A stretch of 64,000 nucleotides of DNA from assembly GCF_020544465.1 (NCBI RefSeq), contig NZ_CP066126.1, positions 3,162,001 through 3,226,000 of the forward strand, written 5' to 3'. Source of the stretch: Chromobacterium rhizoryzae (GTDB taxonomy: Bacteria; Pseudomonadota; Gammaproteobacteria; Burkholderiales; Chromobacteriaceae). Below, in pieces: positions 53,353 to 60,689 of this stretch; position 1 is the stretch's first letter; each line of letters begins with the position of its first letter. The position numbers and the translations under genes are program-made. Below the pieces are notes generated by a model, which saw only the letters and a list, made by a program, of their open reading frames with translations, did not search any database and was not told the DNA's origin.

Positions 53353-53621
53353 AATTCACTCCTTGGTGTTCAGATTAAGGGCAATAAATTGCCTGAAAGC
53401 ATGATAGTCAAGGAATAGATAAGGAAACAAAGCAGACCAACTTGTATGGACAACTGAGGTATCGATAGATATAGCGCTTGAAAATCGCGACAAGAATACT
53501 CGCAAAACACCGGCTTGGTCAATAGCAATATTTGAATTTTGCAATTTGAGCAGGAATTTGTTGCCAAAAAGCGAGCAGTAGCCAAAGACAAACCGCGCTG
53601 GGTTTGCTAGATGCGGGCATG

Positions 53622-54688
53622 GCTTCACCCCCACAACCGTGGGGAACACACCAGACGATCAAAAAGGCGGTGCAAGTCATCCGGCTCATCCCCACACCCG
53701 TGGGGAACACGGAGTGACCGTGTCTCTAGCCATGGACTTGTTCGGTTCATCCCCGCACCCGTGGGGAACACAGCACGCCGCCGCTGGTGCGGTGGCCAGC
53801 CACCGGTTCATCCCCACTCCCGTGGGGAACACAGGTCGGCCTGCTTGTAGAAATTGTGGATCATCGGTTCATCCCCACACCCGTGGGGAACACAGCGATC
53901 TGGGTAATGTGGGGCTGGGACGGGTCGGTTCATCCCCACACCCGTGGGGAACACGGCTTGGACGTCGGCATGGTGCAGAGCTGCCTGCGGTTCATCCCCA
54001 CACCCGTGGGGAACACGAGGACGAGCAAGGGGCGCTTGCGTCTTGCAGCGGTTCATCCCCACACCCGTGGGGAACACCGTTACCCGCGGCTGATTGAGCA
54101 GCAACACACCGGTTCATCCCCACACCCGTGGGGAACACGGTCACCGAGGACCACTGCAAGTCCTCTTCCCAGGTTCATCCCCACACCCGTGGGGAACACG
54201 GCATTGAGAAAACAAGCCCGCCATGAGCGGGCGGTTCATCCCCACACCCGTGGGGAACACTATCAGCAGGCTGTGATCGACATGCGCCGCGACGGTTCAT
54301 CCCCACACCCGTGGGGAACACGTCGCCCAGGTTGGTCCATTGGATGCCCAGCGCGGTTCATCCCCACACCCGTGGGGAACACGAGAGTCCGGGCGCGGTG
54401 GCGCTGGCCACCAGCGGTTCATCCCCACACCCGTGGGGAACACACCGCGTAGCCGTGTTCAGTTCGAACTACGCGCGGTTCATCCCCACACCCGTGGGGA
54501 ACACAAGGGGCCGGTGCGTCAAGCGACGGGAGACAGCGGTTCATCCCCACACCCGTGGGGAACACCGCTTTCAACACCTCCCTCATCCCTGGCGCGTTCG
54601 GTTCATCCCCACACCCGTGGGGAACACGTTGCCCGCTACCTGGCTGTCGATTGGGAGCCCGGTTCATCCCCACACCCGTGGGGAACAC
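53622..54688 (-). CRISPR. Type I-E CRISPR array, 18 repeats and 17 spacers
   Basis: Repeats start at 53622 (degenerate), 53683, 53744, 53805, 53866, 53927, 53989, 54050, 54111, 54172, 54233, 54294, 54355, 54416, 54477, 54538, 54600 and 54661, giving a 61-nt period (62 twice). Read on the minus strand each repeat opens GTGTTCCCC, has a GGGG complement and ends ATGAACC(G), a type I-E repeat with the 8-nt handle ATGAACCG. The repeat at 53622 has three substitutions and marks the leader-distal end. The adjacent cas2 and leader at the other end show that transcription is on the minus strand. The base after AACC is nearly always G in that orientation (one T at 54171), as expected for the PAM-derived repeat base. 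Confidence 0.98.
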
Positions 54689-54769
54689 ACCATTTACAAG
54701 AGATTGATTTTAAATACGAAAAATGACACCCCAAAAGCCACCAACTTTTATCGCTTGCTAACCGGATTC
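54689..54769 (-). promoter_or_regulatory. CRISPR leader
   Basis: The 81 bp between the cas2 stop and the first repeat are AT-rich (AAATCAATCTCTTGTAAATG on the minus strand), consistent with the leader promoter and adaptation signals. No individual box is certain. Confidence 0.7.
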
Positions 54770-55093
54770 TCACGGTGCAGGAAATGAGGCCGATGCCTCG
54801 ACGGCGTCATCGGTTGGTAGAGGTAGAAAAGAAACCAGCTGTGCGCCGTCGAAAGCCACCGGCATGCGGCGGTTGACGCCCAGGGTGACAAAATCGAAGC
54901 CGGCTTCATTGACGGTTTGCCAGGCCATGACGGCATTGCCGTCTTCCAGCCCGGTTTCCACTTGCTGCCACAAGTAGTCGCGAATCTTGCGATTGTAAGC
55001 GCCCACATAAACGCCGGCGCGAATTTCCAGCAGCCAGATGGCCAGCCGGCCGCGCAGTCTGGGGGGAGCGTTTTCAAGTACGATGACCAGCAT
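54770..55093 (-). CDS. cas2: Type I-E CRISPR-associated Cas2
   Basis: A 107-residue Cas2e (MLVIVLENAPPRLRGRLAIW, GVYVGAYNRKIRDYLW). It forms the integration complex with Cas1. The start at 55093 overlaps the cas1 end by 20 nt; the longer frame is not conserved. The C-terminal tail after FLPLPTDD is somewhat longer than in the E. coli protein. Confidence 0.95.
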   Translation of the reverse strand: MLVIVLENAPPRLRGRLAIWLLEIRAGVYVGAYNRKIRDYLWQQVETGLEDGNAVMAWQTVNEAGFDFVTLGVNRRMPVAFDGAQLVSFLPLPTDDAVEASASFPAP

Positions 55094-55991
55094 CTCCCAA
55101 CCCTTCCTCCTCAGGGAAAGCGGCTTCCACCACGCCCTGCTGCTGCGGCGCGTCCAGACCACCGGCCGCCAGCAGCGTTTCAATGTCCGGGATGATGCGT
55201 TCCAACAGCCTGGTTTTGCGGAACATGTCGCGGCAGCGCTGCCTCACTTCCCGCTCCACATTTGCCGACGGCTTGGCCGCCACCGCAAACGCCACCGGCG
55301 CCACGGTTTCAAATTTGTAGATGTCGGCCACATCGTATACGAAGGACAGCGGCTTGCCGCTGTGGATGAAGCCGATGGCGGGAGCGTAGCCGGCGGCCAG
55401 CACCGCCGCTTCGGCCACGCCATACAGGCAGGCGGTGGCGGCCGACAGGCAGCGGTTGGGGACATCGGCCTGGTCCCAGTCTTCGCGGTCGTAATTGCGC
55501 GCCCGCCATTTCACGCCATAGTGCTGGGCCAGTTGCTGGTATAGGGCGCGCACCCGCGCGCCTTCAATGCCGCGCAATTGCTCCACGCTGCGCCGTTGCG
55601 GCGGTTCCTCTCCAAACCGGCGGCGGTACATTTCCCGCACCACTTTGAGCCGGGCGTCGTCGTCCAGCGCCAGCCGGGCCTGATAGAGCAGGCGATCGGC
55701 CCGCGCGCCGCCGGGCTGGCCGGCGGAATAGAGCCGGACGCCGGCCTCGCCCACCCACACCAGCAGCGTGCCCACTTGGGCTGCCAGCTTGCAGGCGGCG
55801 TGGGAGGCGCGGACGCCGGGTTCCAGCATCAGGCAGGCCACGCCGCCCACCGGGATGTGGGTGCGCACGCCGCCCGCGTCCACGGCGACAAAGGCGCCGT
55901 CCAGCACATCCAACTGACAGCGTTCGACAAACAGCACCGACAGCCGCTCCTTGATGGGGAGCGGCTTGAGCGGCGGCAGCCATTGCGCCAT
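55074..55991 (-). CDS. cas1: Type I-E CRISPR integrase Cas1
   Basis: A 305-residue Cas1e (MAQWLPPLKPLPIKERLSVL, LSAATACLYGVAEAAVLAAG, YAPAIGFIHSGKPLSFVYDV). Catalytic Glu, His and Asp are in the CLYGVAEAA, GFIHSG and VYDVADIYK segments. It integrates new spacers with Cas2. Confidence 0.96.
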   Translation of the reverse strand: MAQWLPPLKPLPIKERLSVLFVERCQLDVLDGAFVAVDAGGVRTHIPVGGVACLMLEPGVRASHAACKLAAQVGTLLVWVGEAGVRLYSAGQPGGARADRLLYQARLALDDDARLKVVREMYRRRFGEEPPQRRSVEQLRGIEGARVRALYQQLAQHYGVKWRARNYDREDWDQADVPNRCLSAATACLYGVAEAAVLAAGYAPAIGFIHSGKPLSFVYDVADIYKFETVAPVAFAVAAKPSANVEREVRQRCRDMFRKTRLLERIIPDIETLLAAGGLDAPQQQGVVEAAFPEEEGLGDAGHRT

Positions 55992-56002
55992 CGCCGCCGT
56001 CC

Positions 56003-56602
56003 TTAAGCCGGAGCCAGGGACAGCAGGCCCAGGCCCATGGCCTTGGCGTGCCCCAGGCCGGCGGCCACCGCCGCGCGCAGCCGTTGGGCGTTGTCCACCG
56101 CCAGCACGCCGTCGAAACGCGCCGCTTGCAGGGTGATGACGCCGCCCGGCTTGCGCAGCCGCCACTGCTGGCTGAGACTGCGCTCCACCCGCTGCGGCAC
56201 GGCGCCGGCCTGCTGCAACTGCCGCGTCAGCCAGGCCAGTTGCTCTTCTTCCCGCAGCAGACCATAGCGTTTGCCGCCACGGGTGACGGTGGGATTGGCC
56301 AGCAGGCGGAAACGATAGCGGCGATCCGTCTCGATCAGTTGCTCCAGCGGCAGCGGCTTGCATTGTACGGCTCGCACTTGCGCCAGTGCCTGCCAATGGC
56401 CAGGCTCCGGCGATTGCAGCAGCAATACGGCTACGCCGGCTTCTGCGTCGCAGCGTTCCAGCCGCCACAGAAAGCGCGGCGGGATATCGTCGGCCGCGGC
56501 GACGAAGGCGCGGCATAGGCTGCGGTGCATGTCGTAGGCATTGGCCAGATCCCGCCGCGCGGCGGGGTGGCCGGGGTCAAGCGTCAGTTGTGTCAGGTAC
56601 AT
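56003..56602 (-). CDS. cas6e: Cas6e crRNA endoribonuclease (CasE)
   Basis: A 199-residue protein with two RRM-like folds. The opening MYLTQLTLDPGHPAARRDL and the C-terminal glycine loop GLGHAKAMGLGLLSL are the Cas6e signatures. It cleaves the repeat hairpin and leaves the 8-nt ATGAACCG handle. Overlaps cas5e by 26 nt. Confidence 0.95.
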   Translation of the reverse strand: MYLTQLTLDPGHPAARRDLANAYDMHRSLCRAFVAAADDIPPRFLWRLERCDAEAGVAVLLLQSPEPGHWQALAQVRAVQCKPLPLEQLIETDRRYRFRLLANPTVTRGGKRYGLLREEEQLAWLTRQLQQAGAVPQRVERSLSQQWRLRKPGGVITLQAARFDGVLAVDNAQRLRAAVAAGLGHAKAMGLGLLSLAPA

Positions 56603-57239
56603 CCGCCACCTCCGATTTGACAAAGCGGGGGCCGAAGCGGCGTTCGGCAAACGGCGCCACGGGTTGGTCCAGCCTCACCGCGCCTTCCGACGGATGTTCC
56701 AACATCAGGCGCAGCGGCTGACCGGCTTGCTCGCGCTGGGGCGGAGCCAAGCGCGGCCAACGATGGCGCAGGCAATCTTCCAGCTCATGCTCCTGCACGC
56801 CCTCTTCCAGCCAAACCGGCTGCGACGGCGGCATGGATTTGCGGCCTAAGGCCAGCGGCCAATGCGGCTGACGCAAGGCTTGCTGGATATGGCGCAGCAG
56901 GCCGGCGTCGCCTTCCAGCCCCACCAGAAACACCGCGTCGGCCAGGTAGTAGCGGGGGCTGATCACGGTGCGCTTGAGATCGGCCTTGCCTGAAGCGAGC
57001 AATACGCCGGTGGCGGTTTGGTAGTCGCGCATCAGCAGGCCCTCTCTATCCACCCGGACCCCCATGCGCAGCGCGGCCAGATCGTCCACCGCTTGCGCGC
57101 GGTCGCGCCCCAGCGCAGCGCAGATCAAGCCGATAACGCCGGACTTGGAGGGTTCCAGACCGCTGTCGCGTTCGTCGAAGCGGCTGGTGGTGCCCCAGGC
57201 TTGCATGGGGCCGGCCAGCCTGAGCAGCAGGGTGGCCAT
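56577..57239 (-). CDS. cas5e: Cascade subunit Cas5e (CasD)
   Basis: A 220-residue Cas5e (MATLLLRLAGPMQAWGTTSR, PSKSGVIGLICAALGRDR). It caps the 5' handle of the crRNA in Cascade. A single nucleotide separates it from the cas7e stop. Confidence 0.96.
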   Translation of the reverse strand: MATLLLRLAGPMQAWGTTSRFDERDSGLEPSKSGVIGLICAALGRDRAQAVDDLAALRMGVRVDREGLLMRDYQTATGVLLASGKADLKRTVISPRYYLADAVFLVGLEGDAGLLRHIQQALRQPHWPLALGRKSMPPSQPVWLEEGVQEHELEDCLRHRWPRLAPPQREQAGQPLRLMLEHPSEGAVRLDQPVAPFAERRFGPRFVKSEVADVPDTTDA

Positions 57240-57240
57240 A

Positions 57241-58377
57241 TCACCGCTCCCATGCGGCGCCGGCCTGTTGGGCGGCCCAATCCGCCAGCGCCGCCAGGCT
57301 GGTTTGCCGCTCGCCTTTGGCCTGCGGCCAGGCGTCGGTCAGGTCGATATAGGCCCAGGCGTCGCGCGCGTCGCCATAGGGACCGGCCAGCTTGTCATCG
57401 TAACCCGCGAGCGCCGCCACGGATTGGCCGGTGAGCGCTTCGCCGTTGCGGGCGTAAACAGGTTTTTCAAAAGCATTGGCCAGGTTGAGCGGGCTGGCAT
57501 GGCGGACGGCGATGCCGATGAAGCTGGGCGGGTTGTGGGCGGCAAAGGTGTTTTGCTTGCCGCTGGGAATGGCGCGGGCCATGGCTTGCACCAGCGCGCG
57601 CACGCCGGCGAGCGCCAGCTCACGGTCGCCTTGCAGATTGCCCGCCAGCTTGGCCGGGTCCAGCGCGGCGTAGCGGTAGAAGGTGGCGGAGTTGAATTCC
57701 ACCTGGCCTATCATGCCGGCGCCGGTTTCATCGGCACTGCCTTTGTCGTCCACGGCGGTGAAGTAGTCGAAGTCACGCACCACTTGATGGGTGCTGATGG
57801 CGTGCGCCACCTGGCAGGCGGCATCCTGGTTGACTTCCGGCAGGTCCGCCAGCATGCGGCCGAACAAGGCCACGTCCAGCGCCTTGCCGCCGTTCATGAT
57901 GGCCTTGGCCTGTTTGGCCAGTTCCGGCGGCACATTGGCCTTGACGTCTTTCTTGCTCTTTTTCTCGCCATTGGCCGACGGGGCCAGCTCATCCCAGTGG
58001 GCGTGAATCAGGCTGGCGAAACCGTCTATCTCCTGCTGGCCCAAAAAGAGCAGGTATTCGGTCTTGCCGTCTTCCTTGAGTTTGAGCCCGGCGGCGGCCA
58101 ATGCGCTTTCAATGCGGCCGTCCAGTTCTTCCCCGGCCAGGCCGAAACGCTGCTGGAGTTGCTCACGCAGCAGTTCCAGCAGTTTTTTGGTGCGCACGCC
58201 TTGATTGGCGGCGGGAAAATCCGCTTGCAGACGTACAGCGCGTTTGAAGCACTGGCTGCTGACGCGCGCGCGGCGGTAGCCGCCGAAAACGGCGTCCTTG
58301 GGCGCGCCGGTATCGTCGCGGTTAAGATTGGACGGCGCGAAGTTCTGAATCAGATGAAATTCGATAAACAGACTCAT
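57241..58377 (-). CDS. cas7e: Cascade backbone subunit Cas7e (CasC)
   Basis: A 378-residue Cas7e (MSLFIEFHLIQNFAPSNLNR, GGYRRARVSSQCFKRAVR). Six copies coat the crRNA and the thumb of each displaces every sixth nucleotide of the guide, which matters for the pseudo-guide at 60629. The start at 58377 is the family start. Confidence 0.96.
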   Translation of the reverse strand: MSLFIEFHLIQNFAPSNLNRDDTGAPKDAVFGGYRRARVSSQCFKRAVRLQADFPAANQGVRTKKLLELLREQLQQRFGLAGEELDGRIESALAAAGLKLKEDGKTEYLLFLGQQEIDGFASLIHAHWDELAPSANGEKKSKKDVKANVPPELAKQAKAIMNGGKALDVALFGRMLADLPEVNQDAACQVAHAISTHQVVRDFDYFTAVDDKGSADETGAGMIGQVEFNSATFYRYAALDPAKLAGNLQGDRELALAGVRALVQAMARAIPSGKQNTFAAHNPPSFIGIAVRHASPLNLANAFEKPVYARNGEALTGQSVAALAGYDDKLAGPYGDARDAWAYIDLTDAWPQAKGERQTSLAALADWAAQQAGAAWER

Positions 58378-58402
58378 GGCTCTCTCCATACGGGGCTGGG
58401 GT

Positions 58403-58936
58403 TCAGTCGTTCAGGGGGGCGGATTGGCGATAAAAGTCTCGCGCCCAGTTACGGCGCACCAGATCGCGGCCGCTGACGCCGTCGTAGCGCTGCGGCTGCC
58501 AGGACGATAGCCAGCGGGCCAGATCTTGCAGCAGCGCGGCGTAGTCCAAGCCTTGCTGCTCAGCCGCCAATAGCGAGAAGGCTTGCCTCAGATAGTTGGG
58601 CAGTGTTTCCGGTTCGGCATCCAGCAGCGTGACGAAGCGCTGCTCCAGGCTGGCGCTGTCCCGCTGCCGCCACAGCGCGCCAAAGGCCTGGGCAAAGCTG
58701 CGGCCGGTTTGTTGCTTGGGCAGTTGGGCAAACAGCGCGGCGGTCAGGTAGAGCGCGCGGCGGAAGCTATCCTCGGCATGGCTGTCCGTTGGCACAAAGC
58801 GCTCGACATGGGGGTAGGCCGGCGGGTAGGCGCCCGGCGCGAAACCGGCGCTGCGGCGCAGCTCGGCCAGTGCGCCGCGGTTGCGCTCCGCCAGGGTTTG
58901 CAGGTGTTTGACGAAGTCCTGCGCCAGTTCAGACAT
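58403..58936 (-). CDS. cse2: Cascade small subunit Cse2 (CasB)
   Basis: A 177-residue all-helical protein with the Cse2 features RRSAGFAPG, ALYLTAALFAQLP and SLEQRFVTLLDAEPE. Two copies stabilise the displaced strand. Overlaps the cse1 end by 8 nt. Confidence 0.94.
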   Translation of the reverse strand: MSELAQDFVKHLQTLAERNRGALAELRRSAGFAPGAYPPAYPHVERFVPTDSHAEDSFRRALYLTAALFAQLPKQQTGRSFAQAFGALWRQRDSASLEQRFVTLLDAEPETLPNYLRQAFSLLAAEQQGLDYAALLQDLARWLSSWQPQRYDGVSGRDLVRRNWARDFYRQSAPLND

Positions 58937-60479
58937 GATTGTTCTCCTCTTGCGTGGATGCTTGGGTCAAGGGACGGATCAAAGCCAGGTAGCCGGGCTC
59001 GGCCAGCGCCAGCGCTTTCAGCGCGGCGGCGTTGCCGCCCAATTGGCGGCAAGCGGCGTCCCAGGCCAGCTTGGCCGCACGGCGCAGCGCGTCCCGCCAA
59101 TAGACGTCGGCGTGTTCCAACGCTTCCGCGCCTATCCGCTCCAACAACTGCGGCCAGCGGCTTTCCAGCGCGCTGAAGTAGGCCGCCGGCGCCGGGCCGG
59201 CGTCCAGTTGCGCCCGCGCCCGGCCTCGCGTGTCCTTGTGGCCCGGGTCTGGCATGACGGCGGCCAACATGCCGGCCATGACCAGGCGCAGCTTGCTGTA
59301 CAGTTCTTCGGCTTCGCGCAGCTTGCCGCGGACTTCTTCCGCGCCCTCCGCTTGCTCCAGCACGCGTTGTGGCAGTTCAAAACGCTCGGCGCGCCAGCGC
59401 TCCAGCTTGGCCTGATTGCTGGACAGACCCAAGATCATCACGCTCAGCGGCTCGGTCTGCCCCAGTCTGTGCTGCAAATGCCGGGCCCAGCCCAGGGTGG
59501 CCGCCGCCAGCGAATGCGCTTTGTCGTCGGCGGAGTTCGGCGGCAGCAAGGCGCCCAAATCGCGCCAAAACGCCCGGCCCTCGCCAAAGCTCAGCCGCAC
59601 CATATTGTTGACGCCCATGCGATAGCTGGCCATGGCGTCCGGCGCTTGTTCGTTGTCGGCCAACGCCAACCCAGCGGCAAAACGCAGCTGCCGCACAGTG
59701 ACGCCATCGGGCTCGGGCAGCAGCAACACGGCACGGCTCAGCCGGGTGTAGCGGTCGTTGTGGCCGCTGGCCAGCGTGGGTTCGGCGCGTAATTGGGCTA
59801 TGGTGGGCTGGGGTTTTTCCCAGGCAGGCAGGTCATCGTCCGGCCCCGACGGGTGCAGGGCCAACAACAGGGTTTGCGCCAGGGTTTGCCCTAGGGGCAG
59901 ACTGGCGGCGGTATTGGCCAGCGGCCCGGCCTTGTCGGAGTCGCGCAGGGTTTTCACCAAGCCACCCGGGGTGAACTGCAAAAAGCCCAGCAAATGGCGT
60001 AGCGCTTCGGCAGCGGGAATGGCGGAGGGTTGACTATCAATAGAATGATCAAAGAGCACCGGGCTGTTGCCGATGCTGCTGGCCAGGGAAATCTGCGACC
60101 AAGGCTTGGCCTTGTCGCGAGTGGCTTCGTCTTGGGCCAGGGCCGCCACCTGCATAAAGGGGCGCTGCGGATCGAACAGATTGAAGGCGCCGCGCCAATG
60201 CTCCAGATAGTCGTGAATGGCGGCCACCGGCAGGCCTTCGCGGTAGCAGCGCGCCAGATCGGCACTATCCCAGCGCCCAAAGCCGCGCCGCAGCGCACGA
60301 TTGAGGATGGCCAGCAGCAGACGGTACTCGGCTAGCAGACTGGGCGGCGCGGTGTCGGCCAGGGCGGCGATGCGGTCGGTATCGGCGAATAGCTGCACCA
60401 GGCCGATCTCGGCCACGCGCCCATCCAGGTAGCGGACCGGGAGCCAAGCGGCGTCCAGTAGGTTGACAGTTTTATTCAT
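58929..60479 (-). CDS. cse1: Cascade large subunit Cse1/Cas8e (CasA)
   Basis: A 516-residue Cas8e (MNKTVNLLDAAWLPVRYLDG, SLLAEYRLLLAILNRALRRG, RPFMQVAAL). It recognises the PAM and recruits Cas3. It is the first gene of the Cascade-adaptation operon. Its upstream DNA, 60480-60684, is a 205-bp gap holding the probable promoter and the crRNA-like element. Confidence 0.95.
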   Translation of the reverse strand: MNKTVNLLDAAWLPVRYLDGRVAEIGLVQLFADTDRIAALADTAPPSLLAEYRLLLAILNRALRRGFGRWDSADLARCYREGLPVAAIHDYLEHWRGAFNLFDPQRPFMQVAALAQDEATRDKAKPWSQISLASSIGNSPVLFDHSIDSQPSAIPAAEALRHLLGFLQFTPGGLVKTLRDSDKAGPLANTAASLPLGQTLAQTLLLALHPSGPDDDLPAWEKPQPTIAQLRAEPTLASGHNDRYTRLSRAVLLLPEPDGVTVRQLRFAAGLALADNEQAPDAMASYRMGVNNMVRLSFGEGRAFWRDLGALLPPNSADDKAHSLAAATLGWARHLQHRLGQTEPLSVMILGLSSNQAKLERWRAERFELPQRVLEQAEGAEEVRGKLREAEELYSKLRLVMAGMLAAVMPDPGHKDTRGRARAQLDAGPAPAAYFSALESRWPQLLERIGAEALEHADVYWRDALRRAAKLAWDAACRQLGGNAAALKALALAEPGYLALIRPLTQASTQEENNHV

Positions 60480-60534
60480 AAAAACCCTCACCAGTTAATG
60501 CCATAGACATCAATTTAACAATCCGCTCCAAATC

Positions 60535-60558
60535 ACGCAAGTATCGTTTTTTTAAAGG
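60535..60558 (-). promoter_or_regulatory. Probable cse1 promoter zone with a PAM-flanked target of the crRNA-like element
   Basis: On the minus strand GATACT (60545-60540) resembles a -10 box; an alternative is TTGCGT (60540-60535) as -35 with TTAAAT 16 bp downstream as -10. The plus strand here reads AAG (60539-60541) then TATCGTTTTTTTAAAGG (60542-60558), matching 14 of the first 17 pseudo-spacer bases at 60629. A Cascade complex bound here would cover or abut either promoter. Which -10 is used is not decided by sequence alone. Confidence 0.6.
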
Positions 60559-60599
60559 AGGAAATTTCGTTGCTTTTGAGGGAAACAGCCGTGCTAGAG

Positions 60600-60689
60600 T
60601 GATGCGGGCTTGGCGAGGGGATGAACCTTATCGGTTATTGAAAGGCTCATTTCTACAATGGCCTTCCCCTCTCCAGCCCTCCTCTCATG
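60600..60689 (+). ncRNA. crRNA-like element between cas3 and cse1, candidate cas autoregulator
   Basis: Pseudo-repeat 1 ends at 60628 with GAGGGGATGAACCT; its last 16 bases match the array repeat at 14, including the handle ATGAACC. A 32-nt pseudo-spacer follows (60629-60660, TATCGGTTATTGAAAGG...). Pseudo-repeat 2 begins at 60661 with GCCTTCCCC, against GTGTTCCCC in the array, and runs into the cas3 3' end. A possible promoter is TTGCTT (60570-60575) with GCTAGA (60593-60598), 17 bp apart. It is transcribed opposite to cas and to the array. The hairpins are degenerate, so Cas6e processing is doubtful; a start close to the handle could replace the first cut. Confidence 0.65.

Noticed and set aside
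53808..54107. Minus-strand frame with VPHGCGDEP repeats
   Set aside because: Same cause: CRISPR repeats read in another frame.
53611..54787. Open frames translating to repeated HPHTRGEH or SSPHPWGT units
   Set aside because: They are translations of the CRISPR repeats. The regular 61-nt period and non-homologous spacers identify an array, not a repeat protein.
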